Of a stretch of DNA of 64,000 nucleotides, positions 54,378 to 63,947 are shown piece by piece (position 1 is the stretch's first letter; the number at the start of each line of letters is the position of its first letter). The notes beneath the pieces were generated by a model that was not told the origin of the DNA, ran no database searches, and saw only the letters and a list, made by a program, of their open reading frames with translations. The DNA comes from Brachybacterium muris (GTDB taxonomy: Bacteria; Actinomycetota; Actinomycetes; Actinomycetales; Dermabacteraceae), in assembly GCF_016907455.1 (NCBI RefSeq), contig NZ_JAFBCB010000001.1, positions 2,728,001 to 2,792,000 on the forward strand, given 5' to 3'. A program made the translations under genes and the position numbers.

Positions 54378-55892
54378 TCAGGCCTGCTCGGCAGGGGTCT
54401 CGGCATCCAGCGGGTCACCACCGGGCTGGGAATCGGCCTTGGGGGTGTTGACGGCGCGCTCGATCGCCTCGCCCACCTCCTGGTCGATGTTCTTCCAGTA
54501 CTGGAAGGCACGAGAGAGGACCGGCTCCTGCACCGTGCTCAGCGAACCGGAGACCGTCTCCACCAGGCGCTCGCGCGCCGCGTCGTCGAAGACCTCGCGC
54601 ACCAGGGTGTGGGCCTGGCCGAAGTCGTCGTCCTCCGGGTGCAGCGTGTAGGCCGAGCGCACCAGGGTGCCGTCGGCCTCCCAGCCGTTGTCCACCGGGC
54701 CCTGGGGTTCCTGCCAGGCACGTCCGTAGGAGTTCGGTGCGTATACCGGGGCGTCGCCCGAGTGGTGGTACTCCATGTTGCCCTCCTTGTCGTAGGAGTT
54801 CATGGGGACCACGGGGGCGTTGACCGGCAGCTGGTTGAAGTTGGTGCCGATGCGGTGGCGCTGCGCGTCCGGGTAGGAGAACACCCGGCCCAGCAGCATC
54901 TTGTCCGGGGACACCCCGGTGCCCGGCACGGTGTTCGAGGGGCTGAAGGCGGCCTGCTCGATCTGCGCGAAGTGGTTGACCGGGTTCTCCTTCAGGGTGA
55001 ACCGGCCCACCTCGTGCAGCGGGTAGTCCGCGTGCGGCCACACCTTGGTGAGGTCGAAGGGGTTGAAGCGGTAGTCCTTCGCGTCCTCGTAGGGCATGAT
55101 CTGCACGCTCATGGTCCAGGAGGGGTACTCGCCGCGCTCGATGGCCTCGAACAAGTCCCGACGGTGGTAGTCGGAGTCCTCACCGGCGAGGTGGCCCGCC
55201 TCCTCGTTGCTGAGGAACTGCATGCCCTGGTCGGTGTGGAAGTGGTACTTGACCCAGAACCTCTCACCGGCCTCGTTGACCCACAGGTAGGTGTGCGAGG
55301 AGTAGCCGTTCATGTGGCGCCAGGACTTGGGCAGGCCACGATCACCCATCAGGTAGGCCACCTGGTGGGCGGACTCCGGGGAGAGGGTCCAGAAGTCCCA
55401 CTGCATGGTGTTGTCACGCAGCCCGGAATCAGGGGTGCGCTTCTGGGAGTGGATGAAGTCGGGGAACTTCATGGGGTCGCGCACGAAGAAGATCGGCGTG
55501 TTGTTGCCGACCATGTCGAAGTTGCCGTCCTCCGTGTAGAACTTCAGAGCGAAGCCGCGCACATCGCGCCAGGTGTCGGGCGAACCGAGCTCACCGGCCA
55601 CGGTGGAGAAGCGGGCCAGCATGTTGGTCTTCGCACCGGGCTGGAGGAACTTGGCCTTGGTGTACTTCGAGACGTCCTGGGTGACCTCGAACTCGCCGAA
55701 GGCACCGGAGCCCTTGGCGTGGGGGCTGCGCTCCGGGACGCGCTCGCGGTCGAAGCGGGCCAGCTTCTCGACCAGGGCCACGTCGTGCAGCAGCAGCGGG
55801 CCGTCGGCACCGACGCTCAGGGAGTGCGCATCGGACTGGCGGGGCGCACCGGACTCGGTGGTGGAAGGCTTATTGGGATCGAACTGGGTCAT
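54378..55892 (-). CDS. katA: Monofunctional heme catalase
   Basis: The 504-residue catalase has the distal His in [13 protein letters not shown] (usually ERVVHAKG), the Asn in [14 protein letters not shown], and the heme-ligand Tyr in [14 protein letters not shown]. It breaks hydrogen peroxide into water and oxygen. The ATG 55892 follows GAGGAG. It lies 83 bp downstream of the Fur-family gene on the same strand, the arrangement of peroxide-responsive fur-catalase operons. Length fits clade 3, small-subunit catalases. Confidence 0.95.
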   Translation of the reverse strand: MTQFDPNKPSTTESGAPRQSDAHSLSVGADGPLLLHDVALVEKLARFDRERVPERSPHAKGSGAFGEFEVTQDVSKYTKAKFLQPGAKTNMLARFSTVAGELGSPDTWRDVRGFALKFYTEDGNFDMVGNNTPIFFVRDPMKFPDFIHSQKRTPDSGLRDNTMQWDFWTLSPESAHQVAYLMGDRGLPKSWRHMNGYSSHTYLWVNEAGERFWVKYHFHTDQGMQFLSNEEAGHLAGEDSDYHRRDLFEAIERGEYPSWTMSVQIMPYEDAKDYRFNPFDLTKVWPHADYPLHEVGRFTLKENPVNHFAQIEQAAFSPSNTVPGTGVSPDKMLLGRVFSYPDAQRHRIGTNFNQLPVNAPVVPMNSYDKEGNMEYHHSGDAPVYAPNSYGRAWQEPQGPVDNGWEADGTLVRSAYTLHPEDDDFGQAHTLVREVFDDAARERLVETVSGSLSTVQEPVLSRAFQYWKNIDQEVGEAIERAVNTPKADSQPGGDPLDAETPAEQA

Positions 55893-55975
55893 TACTGCTC
55901 CTCGTGAAGTTGCGGGGTTCGGATGGTCGGGATGACGGTCGGGGTCACGGCCGGTGGAGTGCGCCGGCCACCGGG

Positions 55976-56422
55976 TCAGGTGCTCTCCCTGCAGGTCGAG
56001 CACAGTCCCCGGTAGACGACCTCGGCGATCTCGATGTCGAAGCCGAGATCGTCGTGGGGCGTCAGGCAGGGCGCGGCGCCGACGGCGCAGGGCACGTCCT
56101 CCAGGCGGCCGCAGCGGCGGCACACCAGGTGGTGGTGGTTGTCGTGGCGGTGCAGCTCGTAGCGGGTGCGGCGACCGTCCACGGGGACGCGGCGCAGCAG
56201 CTCGGCATCGGTGAGGGCGTGCAGCACGTCGTAGACGGCCTGCCGGGACACGGTGCCCAGCCGTTCACGGACGGCCTGGGCGACGCTCTCGGCATCGACG
56301 TGGGGGTGCCGCTCCACCACCTCGAGGGTGGCCAGGCGCGGCCCGGTGACCCGTAGACCGGCACCGCGCAGTGCAGCGGCGTGATGCGCTGCCTGATCGG
56401 TGGCGTGGTCGGTGGAGGTCAT
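55976..56422 (-). CDS. Fur-family regulator, probably peroxide- or iron-sensing
   Basis: The 148-residue Fur protein has the winged helix ([20 protein letters not shown] and [14 protein letters not shown]), the His-rich metal site [13 protein letters not shown] and a second Cys pair CSTC, giving the structural zinc site. With catalase downstream, it is most like FurA/PerR-type peroxide sensors. A Fur-box-like sequence lies 18 bp upstream of ATG 56422, suggesting autoregulation. Confidence 0.9.
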   Translation of the reverse strand: MTSTDHATDQAAHHAAALRGAGLRVTGPRLATLEVVERHPHVDAESVAQAVRERLGTVSRQAVYDVLHALTDAELLRRVPVDGRRTRYELHRHDNHHHLVCRRCGRLEDVPCAVGAAPCLTPHDDLGFDIEIAEVVYRGLCSTCREST

Positions 56423-56439
56423 ACCCCGACCCTAGCTCC

Positions 56440-56459
56440 TTATCTGGACCAGTTCAAGA
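56440..56459 (-). promoter_or_regulatory. Fur-type operator upstream of the fur-katA operon
   Basis: On the minus strand the site reads TCTTGAACTGGTCCAGATAA, close to the mycobacterial FurA box (TCTTGACTAATTCCAGA). The centre CTGGTCCAG is symmetric. It is 18 bp before the start codon, so the mRNA leader would be very short. Confidence 0.55.
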
Positions 56460-56553
56460 AAACGGCTGGATCCATTCATCGACTGTTCACTACTGGGGAT
56501 TCACATGATGGCGATGGCGAACACCCCACCCCCCTCCCCTCTAGTCTGGCCGG

Positions 56554-57341
56554 GTGACCAGCCGGGTCGCTCGCCCTTCCCCCGAGATCGCATCGGGCGC
56601 GCCCTTCAGCCACGCGCGCTCCGCTTCGATCCTGCTGGCCCTGCTGCTGATGGCGGCCTCGGTCCCGGTGGCCGCCGGGGAGAGCGCCCTGGCCGTGGTG
56701 ATCGCCGCGGTGCTGAGCATCGCCGGCGGCCTCAGCCTGCGGTTCCCCCTTGCCGCCTGCACGATCATCGGCCTCACCTTCACCGTCGCGGTGGTGTCCG
56801 GCCCGGCCCACGTTGGGCCCGGCACCCTCGCCTCCACCGTGGCCATCGCCTCCACCGCGGCCCACGGTCGCCTGGTGGGCGCGATCCTGATGGCGCTGTG
56901 GCACGTGGGGGCCCTGACCACGATCTCCGTGACGCGCGGGGACCAGCCGGAGTACGTCGTCTCCGAACTGCTGCTGCTGATCGTGCTGCAGGGCGGGGCG
57001 GTGGTGGCGGGGACCTGGGGCAGGCGCCTGTTCGAGCGATCCGTGGCCGAACGGGCCCAGCGTCTGCACGACCTGTCCGAGCAGCGCCGCGCGATCGCCC
57101 GCGAACTGCACGACACCGGGGTGCGAGCCATGACGGAGGTGGTGATGCTCGCGGAGAACGGCGCCCTGCGGCCGGACGCCGCACCCGGCACGGCCCAGGA
57201 GTTCGGTCGCATCTCCAGCACCTCCCGCCAGGACTGGAAGGGGTGAGGGAACGGCTCGCCGCCGTGGGCGGCAGTCTGGAGGCCCGCAGCGAAGGCACCA
57301 CTTTCCTCACCCGCATCGAGATACCCGGGGAGATTCGATGA
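56554..57341 (+). pseudogene. Sensor histidine kinase gene with an internal deletion and frameshift
   Basis: From GTG 56554 four or five membrane helices are followed by the HisKA_3 phosphoacceptor helix with RRAIARELHDTGVRAM. After ISSTSRQ the frame ends at a TGA (57246). In the next frame the sequence goes straight on with GLEGVRERLAAVGGSLEAR, the glycine-rich end of the kinase ATPase domain, to a stop overlapping the response regulator start. About 90 residues of the ATPase domain, including the N box, are missing at the junction. The product cannot be an active kinase. Confidence 0.8.
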
Positions 57342-58006
57342 CCACTGTGATGATCTGCGACGACGACCCGATCGTGCGGGCCGCCCTGGCCTCGTACCTG
57401 GACCGGGAGAGCGACCTCTCCGTGGTGGCCGCCGTGGACTGCGCCGAACAGGCGCTGGAGGTGCTGGATGAACACAGCCCCGATGTGGTGCTGATGGACA
57501 TCGCACTTCCCGGCCAGGACGGCCTGGAGGCCACTGCCCGGATCCGGGAGCAGCGTCCGCAGTCCTCCGTGCTGGTGCTGACCACCTTCGGGACCGACGA
57601 GCACCTTCGGGCGGCCCTGGCCGCCGGGGCCAGCGGCTTCCTGCTGAAGACCACGGCGGCAGCGGCACTGGTCGCGGCGGTGCGGGCAGCGGCTTCCCAT
57701 GCCGGCACCGTGATCACCCCTGAGCTGGCGCACCAGATGGCGGGCGAGCAGCCGGCCGATGCCGCCGGCGCCCTGGTCGACGCGGAGGCGATCGCGCAGC
57801 TCGGGCTCATCGAGCGGGAGCAGGAGGTGCTGGTGCTGCTGCGCCAGGCGGAGTCCAACGCCGGGATCGCCGAGAAGCTCACCCTGTCGGAGTCCACCGT
57901 GAAGACCCACGTCTCCTCCCTGATGGCGAAGCTGGGCTGCTCCTCCCGCCTGCAGGTGGCGCTGACGGCCTTCGAACGAGGCCTGGCCACTCCCCCGCAC
58001 CCGTGA
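57338..58006 (+). CDS. LuxR-type response regulator, orphaned by the broken kinase
   Basis: The 222-residue protein has a receiver domain with the acidic pocket ICDDDP, phosphoacceptor Asp in VVLMDIALPG (near residue 54), and a Lys in FLLKTT. A C-terminal LuxR helix-turn-helix follows (NAGIAEKLTLSESTVKTHVSSLMAKLG). The ATG 57338 overlaps the kinase stop by ATGA, the usual coupling. With its kinase broken it must be inactive, phosphorylated by another kinase, or work unphosphorylated. Confidence 0.92.
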   Translation: MTTVMICDDDPIVRAALASYLDRESDLSVVAAVDCAEQALEVLDEHSPDVVLMDIALPGQDGLEATARIREQRPQSSVLVLTTFGTDEHLRAALAAGASGFLLKTTAAAALVAAVRAAASHAGTVITPELAHQMAGEQPADAAGALVDAEAIAQLGLIEREQEVLVLLRQAESNAGIAEKLTLSESTVKTHVSSLMAKLGCSSRLQVALTAFERGLATPPHP

Positions 58007-58021
58007 GGGCACCGAAGGAGA

Positions 58022-58052
58022 AGGCCCGGCCCCCTTTGGGGGAACCGGGCCT
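58022..58052 (+). terminator. Terminator hairpin after the response regulator
   Basis: AGGCCCGG pairs with CCGGGCCT around an inner CCCCC-TTT-GGGGG stem, 15 bp after the stop codon and before the opposing tRNA-Thr. Confidence 0.8.
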
Positions 58053-58069
58053 GACCTGTGGTGATGTGG

Positions 58070-58142
58070 AGCCGCCTGCGAGAATCGAACTCGCGACCTA
58101 TTCATTACGAGTGAATCGCTCTACCGACTGAGCTAAGGCGGC
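58070..58142 (-). tRNA. tRNA-Thr (anticodon CGT)
   Basis: On the minus strand, acceptor GCCGCCT pairs with AGGCGGC. The anticodon stem ATTCA/TGAAT holds loop CTCGTAA, and the T arm is GCGAG-TTCGATT-CTCGC. The discriminator is T and CCA is not encoded. Confidence 0.96.
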
Positions 58143-58299
58143 ATGCCCTCCACCGGCACGGACCTGGTCGGTCCCCCGACAGGCAGGACCTGACGGGGCA
58201 CAGGGCGGACCGGGCCACTCTATGGGACCCGTCGCGGACCGCGCAAAGCCGATGGACGTGCGCTTGGTCGCATCCGCGCCCGGGCCCCGCCTGCCCGAC

Positions 58300-60006
58300 T
58301 CAGCCGCCGGAGGAGCAGGTCAGGCCGTCCTGCGGGGTGGTGCCCTCGAGCAGGTAGGCGTCCACCGCCTCCTCGATGCATCCGCCGGAGCGGCCGTAGG
58401 CGGTGTGGCCGTTGCCCTCGAAGGTCAGCAGCACGGCATCGTCCAGCTGCTCGGCCAGGCTCTGCGACCACCGGTAGGGCGTGGCGGGGTCGCCGGTGGT
58501 GCCGATGACCACGATGGGCCCCGCGCCCTCGGCGGAGATCGGGGCGGGCTCACGCAGGGGAGGCACCGGCCATTGGGCGCACATGGTGGCTCCGTAGCCC
58601 ATGGACGGACCGAAGGTGGGGTACTCGGCGGCCAGGCGCTCGGCCTCCTTCGCCTGCCAGTCCTGGTCGGCGATACCGGGATGGTCCAGGCAGTTGATGG
58701 CGTTGATGGCGAACATGCCGTTGCCCTTGTAGCTGCCGTCGGGCTGGCGCTCGGAGGAGAGGTCGGCGATCTGCAGCAGGGCGCTGCCGTCTCCCTGCAT
58801 CCCCTGGGCGAGGGCATCGCGCCCGACCTGCCAGAGCCCGTCCTCGTACATCAGCAGCAGCACGGCCGACTGGGCCAGCGAGACGGTGAGCGGGCGCTGC
58901 GGATCGGAGGTCTCCAACGGCTGCGCCTCGATGCTGTCGAAGAAGTTCTGCAGCTGCTGCTTGGCCTCGGCCGGCTCCCCCTTGAAGGGGCAGGAGTCGC
59001 CCTGGGCCAGGCAGTCCTCGAGGAAGGCGTCGGTGGCCAGTTCGAAGCCCTCCGCCTGCCCGGCGCTGATCTCGTCGAGCGTGGAGGAGGGGTCCAGGGC
59101 GGCGTCGAGCACGAACTTGCCCACCCGCTCGGGGTAGAGGTCGGCGTAGGTGGCTCCGAGGTAGGTGCCGTAGGAGTAGCCGAAGTAGTCGAGCTGCTCG
59201 GAGTCCACCGCTGCGCGCAGCACGTCCATGTCGCGGGCGGCGGAGTAGGTGTCGAGGTAGGGCAGCAGCTCACCGGAGTCCTGCTGGCAGCCCTCGGCGA
59301 TGCGCTTCATCCACGCGAGTCCCTCCTCCAGGGGGTCCTCCGTGCCCATGTCCCCGGTGCCGGCCAGGTACTCGTCGGTCTCCTCGTCGCTGAGGCACTG
59401 GATGCCGGCCGAGCGGGCCACACCGCGGGGGTCGAAGCCGATGATGTCGTAGGCGTCCACCACCGGGCGGGAGAAGAGGAACGGGGCGGAGGCGGTGAAG
59501 TCCACGCCGGAGCCGCCCGGGCCGCCGGGGTTCAGGATCAGGGATCCGGTGCGGTTGCCGGAGGCGGCGTGCCGTGCGACGGCCAGGTCGATGTCCCCGG
59601 CCCCGGGGTCGTTCCACACCATGGGCACGGTGAGGGTGCCGCATTCCAGCTCGCTGCCGCCCTCCACGTCATCGCAGGGGCCCCAGGTGATGTCCTGCTC
59701 GTAGTAGGCGGCGTAGGCCGGGTCCTCGGCGGGGTCGGTGGGCAGGTCCTTCGCGGCGGAGGTGCCCAGCGTGGCGAGCTCCTGGCCGTCCCCGGAGGTC
59801 CCGTCGGTCGTGCCGTCGCCGCTTCCCGCGCCCCCGTTGTCGCTCTGCCCTGTCGACGGGGTCTCCCCGGGTCCCTGACCCTCCTGGGGTACGCAGCCCG
59901 CGACGACGAGCACAGCAGCCGCGGCCACGGCCGACAGGCGGGCCAGCGGGCGGCGGGTCGGCGGGCGATGGGCCGGCGACCGGCGGGGGGTGGATCCGAG
60001 GCGCAT
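58300..60006 (-). CDS. Secreted tripeptidyl aminopeptidase-like alpha/beta hydrolase (lipoprotein)
   Basis: The 568-residue protein has a signal peptide and lipobox (VLVVAGC), then a Gly/Ser/Thr-rich linker. The hydrolase fold has the oxyanion loop ILNPGGPGGSG and IIGFDPRGVARS. The Ser nucleophile is in FGYSYGTYLG, Asp in VIGTTGDPATPY and His in FEGNGHTAYG. The C-terminal part matches the TAP-like domain of Streptomyces tripeptidyl aminopeptidases (SlpD/SlpE). It would cleave short peptides or esters outside the cell. The ATG 60006 precedes the Arg-rich signal start. Confidence 0.9.
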   Translation of the reverse strand: MRLGSTPRRSPAHRPPTRRPLARLSAVAAAAVLVVAGCVPQEGQGPGETPSTGQSDNGGAGSGDGTTDGTSGDGQELATLGTSAAKDLPTDPAEDPAYAAYYEQDITWGPCDDVEGGSELECGTLTVPMVWNDPGAGDIDLAVARHAASGNRTGSLILNPGGPGGSGVDFTASAPFLFSRPVVDAYDIIGFDPRGVARSAGIQCLSDEETDEYLAGTGDMGTEDPLEEGLAWMKRIAEGCQQDSGELLPYLDTYSAARDMDVLRAAVDSEQLDYFGYSYGTYLGATYADLYPERVGKFVLDAALDPSSTLDEISAGQAEGFELATDAFLEDCLAQGDSCPFKGEPAEAKQQLQNFFDSIEAQPLETSDPQRPLTVSLAQSAVLLLMYEDGLWQVGRDALAQGMQGDGSALLQIADLSSERQPDGSYKGNGMFAINAINCLDHPGIADQDWQAKEAERLAAEYPTFGPSMGYGATMCAQWPVPPLREPAPISAEGAGPIVVIGTTGDPATPYRWSQSLAEQLDDAVLLTFEGNGHTAYGRSGGCIEEAVDAYLLEGTTPQDGLTCSSGG

Positions 60007-60106
60007 CGGTTCTCCTGTTCGGGCGGTCCGGAGCCCCCTGCCCACAGCAGGGAGCTCCGGTCATACTAGGTGCCCAGGCGCTGCTGGCGCCGTGCGGGCC
60101 GGCCGG

Positions 60107-60838
60107 TCATCCGATCTCGCGGCGGCTCCACCTCCAGGCCCCGAGGGCCAGTGGCAGCACCACCAGGATCAGCAGCGGAAGCACGTCGAAGGCCTCTGCC
60201 TGGCCGTCACCGAAGGCCACCGCTGCGGCCTGCAGGTCCACTGACCGCAGCACCCCGTCGAGGGTCTCCGATCCGGCCAGCATCGCGATCTGCCGGGAGG
60301 TGGAGACCACGAACGGGATGCCGATGGCGGCCAGCAGCCCCATCACGGTGGACTGGGTGAGCACACCCATCGCCACCGAGAAGGCGAGGGTGGCCAGCAG
60401 CGCAGTGACCTGCGTGGTCAGCACGCGATCCATGGAGGCGAAGTCGCTGCCGTCGCCGATGCTGCCGCCGATCCAGGTGGTGGCCATGGACAGCAGGACC
60501 GATCCAGCGATGATCGCGCCCACCACCATCAGGGTGGACAGCAGCTTGGAGGTCAGGACGCGAAGCCTGCCGGGTCGCTGCAGCAGGGTCACCTGGATGG
60601 AGCGGTCGCTCCACTCCCCCGCGGTCATCATCACGGCGATCACCGGGATGATCAGGCTCAACGGCAGGGACACGGCGATCACGGTGAGCTCCACGTCCAC
60701 GGCCTCGTCGGGGAGCAGTCCGCCCTGCAGTAGGCCGCCGGCCACGGCGATCGCGGCCACGGCCAGGGCGGAGATCAGCACCACCGCCAGGCCGGCACGG
60801 GTGTCGAAGTAGCTGCGGATGTCGATGTCGGGTCTCAT
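60107..60838 (-). CDS. ABC-2-type transporter permease
   Basis: The 243-residue membrane protein has about six helices (for example VVLISALAVAAIAVAGGLLQ and VIAVSLPLSLIIPVIAVMMT) and the cytosolic WSDRSIQVTLLQRPGR typical of bacitracin- or lantibiotic-type export permeases. It is 10 bp downstream of the ATPase gene and surely forms a transporter with it. The substrate is unknown; the adjacent two-component system suggests a cell-envelope stress or peptide. Confidence 0.85.
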   Translation of the reverse strand: MRPDIDIRSYFDTRAGLAVVLISALAVAAIAVAGGLLQGGLLPDEAVDVELTVIAVSLPLSLIIPVIAVMMTAGEWSDRSIQVTLLQRPGRLRVLTSKLLSTLMVVGAIIAGSVLLSMATTWIGGSIGDGSDFASMDRVLTTQVTALLATLAFSVAMGVLTQSTVMGLLAAIGIPFVVSTSRQIAMLAGSETLDGVLRSVDLQAAAVAFGDGQAEAFDVLPLLILVVLPLALGAWRWSRREIG

Positions 60839-60848
60839 GACGGCCTCC

Positions 60849-61937
60849 TCAGGCGATCGTGGCCGGGATGCGGTCGGCCGGTGCGGGGTGGGACGGGGAG
60901 TCGGGGCCGGGCAGGCCTGGGGCCCGCCGCCCGGGAAGGGTGGCATCGGGCTGCGCCTCGGCAGCACCGGTGAGGGAGAAGAAGACCTCCTCGAGGCCGC
61001 CGGACTCGGCCACCCCCAGGGAGGTCAGCACGATCTGCTCGCGCAGGGCCAGGCGCCCCATGTCGGCCGGTGCCAGTTCCGCGTCGACCAGACCGTCGAG
61101 CCGCGCGACGTGGGGCACCTCCTCGCGCTGGAGCGCTGCGAGCAGTGCCTGGGGCTGCTCGGCACCCACGCGGGTGCCGCGGGTGGTGGTGAGCTCCTCG
61201 AGGGTGCCCTCGCGCACCAGGCGGCCCTGGTTGATCACCACCAGGCGGTCCACGGTGGCCTGCACCTCTCGCAGCTGGTGGCTGGACAGCAGCACGGTGC
61301 CGCCGGAGTCGGCGAAGGAGCGCAGCAGGCGGCGCATCCAGCGGATCCCCTCGGGGTCCAGGCCGTTGGCGGGTTCGTCCAGCACGAGCACCTTGGGTTC
61401 GCCGATGAGGGCTACCCCGATGCCGAGCCGCTGCCGCATGCCGTAGGAGTAGCCGCCGACCCGCTTGCGGGCGGCGTCGGCCAGGCCCACGCGCTCCAGG
61501 ATCTCCTCGGCGCGACCGGCGGGCATCCGCAGGGTGCGCTCGGCCAGCCGCAGGGTCTCCAGGCCGGTGCGGCCGCGGCCGAGGGCTGTCGCATCGAGCA
61601 TCACGCCCATGGTGCGGGCGGGATTCTCGAGGTCGACGAAGCGCCGACCGCCGACCAGGGCCTCGCCGGCATCGGCCTGGGCGAGCGAGGTGAGGATGCG
61701 CAGGGTGGTGGACTTGCCGGCCCCGTTCGGACCGAGGAAGCCGGTCACGGTGCCGGGCTCGCAGGTGAAGGTGAGGTCGTCGACGACGGTGCGGGTGCCG
61801 TATCGCTTGGTCACCCCTCGCACCTCGATCGCCATCCCCTCGGGATGAGTACGTCCCGGTATGGCGGGAGGTGCCGCGCGATGGGTCGGCGTCGAGTGCG
61901 AGATGGGCTGCTGGGTGGGGGTCGGCTGCTGGCTCAT
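60849..61937 (-). CDS. ABC transporter ATP-binding protein
   Basis: The 362-residue ATPase has Walker A GPNGAGKSTT near residue 72, the signature YSYGMRQR, Walker B VLVLDEPANGLDP and the switch His in SSHQL. An N-terminal Gln/Thr/Pro-rich extension of about 35 residues precedes the fold, where ATG MAIEVRG (residue 35) could be an alternative start. The C-terminus adds a substrate-specificity-type domain and a Pro-rich tail. It is divergent from the two-component genes, which may regulate it. Confidence 0.9.
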   Translation of the reverse strand: MSQQPTPTQQPISHSTPTHRAAPPAIPGRTHPEGMAIEVRGVTKRYGTRTVVDDLTFTCEPGTVTGFLGPNGAGKSTTLRILTSLAQADAGEALVGGRRFVDLENPARTMGVMLDATALGRGRTGLETLRLAERTLRMPAGRAEEILERVGLADAARKRVGGYSYGMRQRLGIGVALIGEPKVLVLDEPANGLDPEGIRWMRRLLRSFADSGGTVLLSSHQLREVQATVDRLVVINQGRLVREGTLEELTTTRGTRVGAEQPQALLAALQREEVPHVARLDGLVDAELAPADMGRLALREQIVLTSLGVAESGGLEEVFFSLTGAAEAQPDATLPGRRAPGLPGPDSPSHPAPADRIPATIA

Positions 61938-62078
61938 GGTGGACCGTCCTGCCTGGTGGATGTGGTTTCTCGATGTGGTTCGGGAGATGCCTCCACCTTC
62001 CTCCAGCGGGCTGCACCGCCGGAACCGTCGGCGGGATCGAGGCGCAGCGACGTTGGTCGCCGTGGTGCGCAGCGCAGC

Positions 62079-62110
62079 CTTCGACCATCGATGCGGGCCC
62101 AGCGTCGAAG
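62079..62110. promoter_or_regulatory. Inverted repeat between the ABC and two-component genes
   Basis: CTTCGAC (62079-62085) and GTCGAAG (62104-62110) form a perfect 7-bp inverted repeat with an 18-base spacer, 20 bp upstream of the kinase start. It is a candidate site for the LuxR-type regulator encoded downstream. Confidence 0.4.
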
Positions 62111-62130
62111 GTCGACCCTGGGGAGGGCTC

Positions 62131-63282
62131 ATGCGGGGCTACAGTGACGGCGTGGATGACCTGGGACAGCCGGTGCGGCGCAGATGGCAGGAAGCTCTGA
62201 TCCTCCTGGCCGTCGCCGCCGATTCCGCCTTCCTGGGGCTCATCGCAGACGGGGACCCCTGGGTGATCGCCCAGACGGTGGCCACAGCGCTGCTGGGTGC
62301 CGCTCTGCTGGCGCGGCACCGGCACTGGCGGTGGCTGCTGCCGCTGCTGCTCGTGCTCGGAGCGCTGACCGGCTCGATCGTGGTCCCGATCGTCTCCCTG
62401 TATTGCTTCGCCACCCGCAGCACCCACCGTCTCGTCACCGTCCTGGTGGGCCTGCTGGGGGTGGTGGCGCTCGCCCTGCCGTCGCTGGACAGCCTGCTGC
62501 CGGAGCGGATCACGCAGGCGATCCTGCTGATCTTCTTCGTGGTGGCGGCCACGGTGGCCGTGGGCATGTACACCCAGGCGCGCCGTCAGCTGCTGGCACA
62601 GTTCCAGCGCCGAGCCATGGACGCCGAGCAGGGGCAGACCGAGGCCGAGGACCGTGCCCGTCGGGCAGAGCGCACGCGCATCGCCCGCGAGATGCACGAC
62701 ATCGTGGCCCACAAGATCTCCCTGGTGGCCCTGCAGGCGGGCGCGCTGGAGGTGAACCCGAACCTGGACCGGGCGCAGGTGGTGGAGTCGGTGGGGCTGA
62801 TCAGACAGACGGCCACCACCGCCCTGTCGGAACTGCGGGAGGTGCTCGGCGTGCTGCGCAGCGAGGACGAGGGCGCACCGCTGGCCCCCCAGCCCACCTG
62901 GGGGGACGTGCGCGACCTGGTGATCACGTCCCAGTCGGCGGGGATCGCGGTGGAACTGTTCGACTTCATCGACGACCCCGTGCCGGACACGATGGCGCGC
63001 ACTGCCTACCGGGTGGTGCAGGAGGGCCTGACCAACATCCACAAGCACGCCCGGCACACCAAGGCCCGGGTGGCGCTGATCGGCGAGCCGGGGACCGACC
63101 TGGTGATCGAGGTCAGTAATGTTCTTCCCGTGGGGTTCACCACGGATCTCCCGGGGGCGAGGATGGGACTGTCGGGAATCGAGACCCGCGTCCTGCACGC
63201 CGGGGGGTCGATCACGTCGGGCCCCACCGACGACGGACGTTTCGAAGTGAAAGCGGTGATCCCATGGCCGACGACGGCGTGA
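62131..63282 (+). CDS. Sensor histidine kinase (HisKA_3 type)
   Basis: The 383-residue kinase has four or five membrane helices in the first 150 residues, with almost no extracellular domain. The HisKA_3 helix follows (RIAREMHDIVAHKISLVALQAG), then an HATPase domain with VVQEGLTNIHKHARH (N box) and GARMGLSGIETRV (G box). The lack of an outside sensor suits intramembrane-sensing kinases linked to ABC exporters. The ATG 62131 follows GGGGAGG. It overlaps the regulator gene by 19 bp. Confidence 0.92.
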   Translation: MRGYSDGVDDLGQPVRRRWQEALILLAVAADSAFLGLIADGDPWVIAQTVATALLGAALLARHRHWRWLLPLLLVLGALTGSIVVPIVSLYCFATRSTHRLVTVLVGLLGVVALALPSLDSLLPERITQAILLIFFVVAATVAVGMYTQARRQLLAQFQRRAMDAEQGQTEAEDRARRAERTRIAREMHDIVAHKISLVALQAGALEVNPNLDRAQVVESVGLIRQTATTALSELREVLGVLRSEDEGAPLAPQPTWGDVRDLVITSQSAGIAVELFDFIDDPVPDTMARTAYRVVQEGLTNIHKHARHTKARVALIGEPGTDLVIEVSNVLPVGFTTDLPGARMGLSGIETRVLHAGGSITSGPTDDGRFEVKAVIPWPTTA

Positions 63283-63947
63283 CTCGCGTAGCGCTGGTGG
63301 ACGACGACTCCCTGGTGCGGGCAGGCCTGGCGATGATCCTGGGGGCCGACCCGGGCATCGAGGTGGTGTGCCAGGGCGGGGACGGTTCCGAGGCCGTGCC
63401 GCTGGTGCAGAAGCACCGCCCCGACGTGCTGCTGATGGACGTGCGCATGCCCGGCCTGGACGGCATCGCCGCGACCAAGGCCGTCACTTCCCAGCCGAAC
63501 CCCCCGCGGATCATCATGCTCACCACGTTCGACATGGACGAGTACGTGTTCCGGGCGCTCGAGGCCGGGGCCAGCGGGTTCCTGCTGAAGGACACCCCGC
63601 CGCAGGACCTGATCCGGGCGGTGCACGTGGTGGCCGGCGGCGATGCGATGCTCTCCCCCACCATCACCCGGCGGATGCTCTCGCACTTCTCCGATGCGAA
63701 CCCCGGCACCCGCCAGGACAAACACCCTGGACTGGACCAGCTCACCGAGCGGGAGACGGAGGTCCTCGGCGCCGTGGGTGCGGGACTGTCCAACACCCAG
63801 ATCGGGATGCGGCTGTTCATGAGCGAAGCCACCGTGAAGGCCCATGTCTCGAAGATCTTCGCCAAGCTGGACTGCACCAACAGGGTGCAGATCGCGATCA
63901 TCGCCCATGAGGCGGGCCTGACGGACATCGACCATGCGCCTGCCTGA
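63264..63947 (+). CDS. LuxR-type response regulator
   Basis: The 227-residue regulator has a receiver domain with VDDDSLV, phosphoacceptor Asp in VLLMDVRMPGLDG and Lys in FLLKDTPP. The LuxR helix-turn-helix follows (LTERETEVLGAVGAGLSNTQ and MSEATVKAHVSKIF). It is cotranscribed with the intact kinase and likely controls the divergent ABC exporter. The bases from 63948 to the window end hold no recognisable gene. Confidence 0.94.
   Translation: MADDGVTRVALVDDDSLVRAGLAMILGADPGIEVVCQGGDGSEAVPLVQKHRPDVLLMDVRMPGLDGIAATKAVTSQPNPPRIIMLTTFDMDEYVFRALEAGASGFLLKDTPPQDLIRAVHVVAGGDAMLSPTITRRMLSHFSDANPGTRQDKHPGLDQLTERETEVLGAVGAGLSNTQIGMRLFMSEATVKAHVSKIFAKLDCTNRVQIAIIAHEAGLTDIDHAPA

Noticed and set aside
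60835-63198. A minus-strand open frame of 787 codons across the ABC ATPase and kinase genes
   Set aside because: It is a shadow of two real genes, with His/Gln/Arg-rich translation and no domain.
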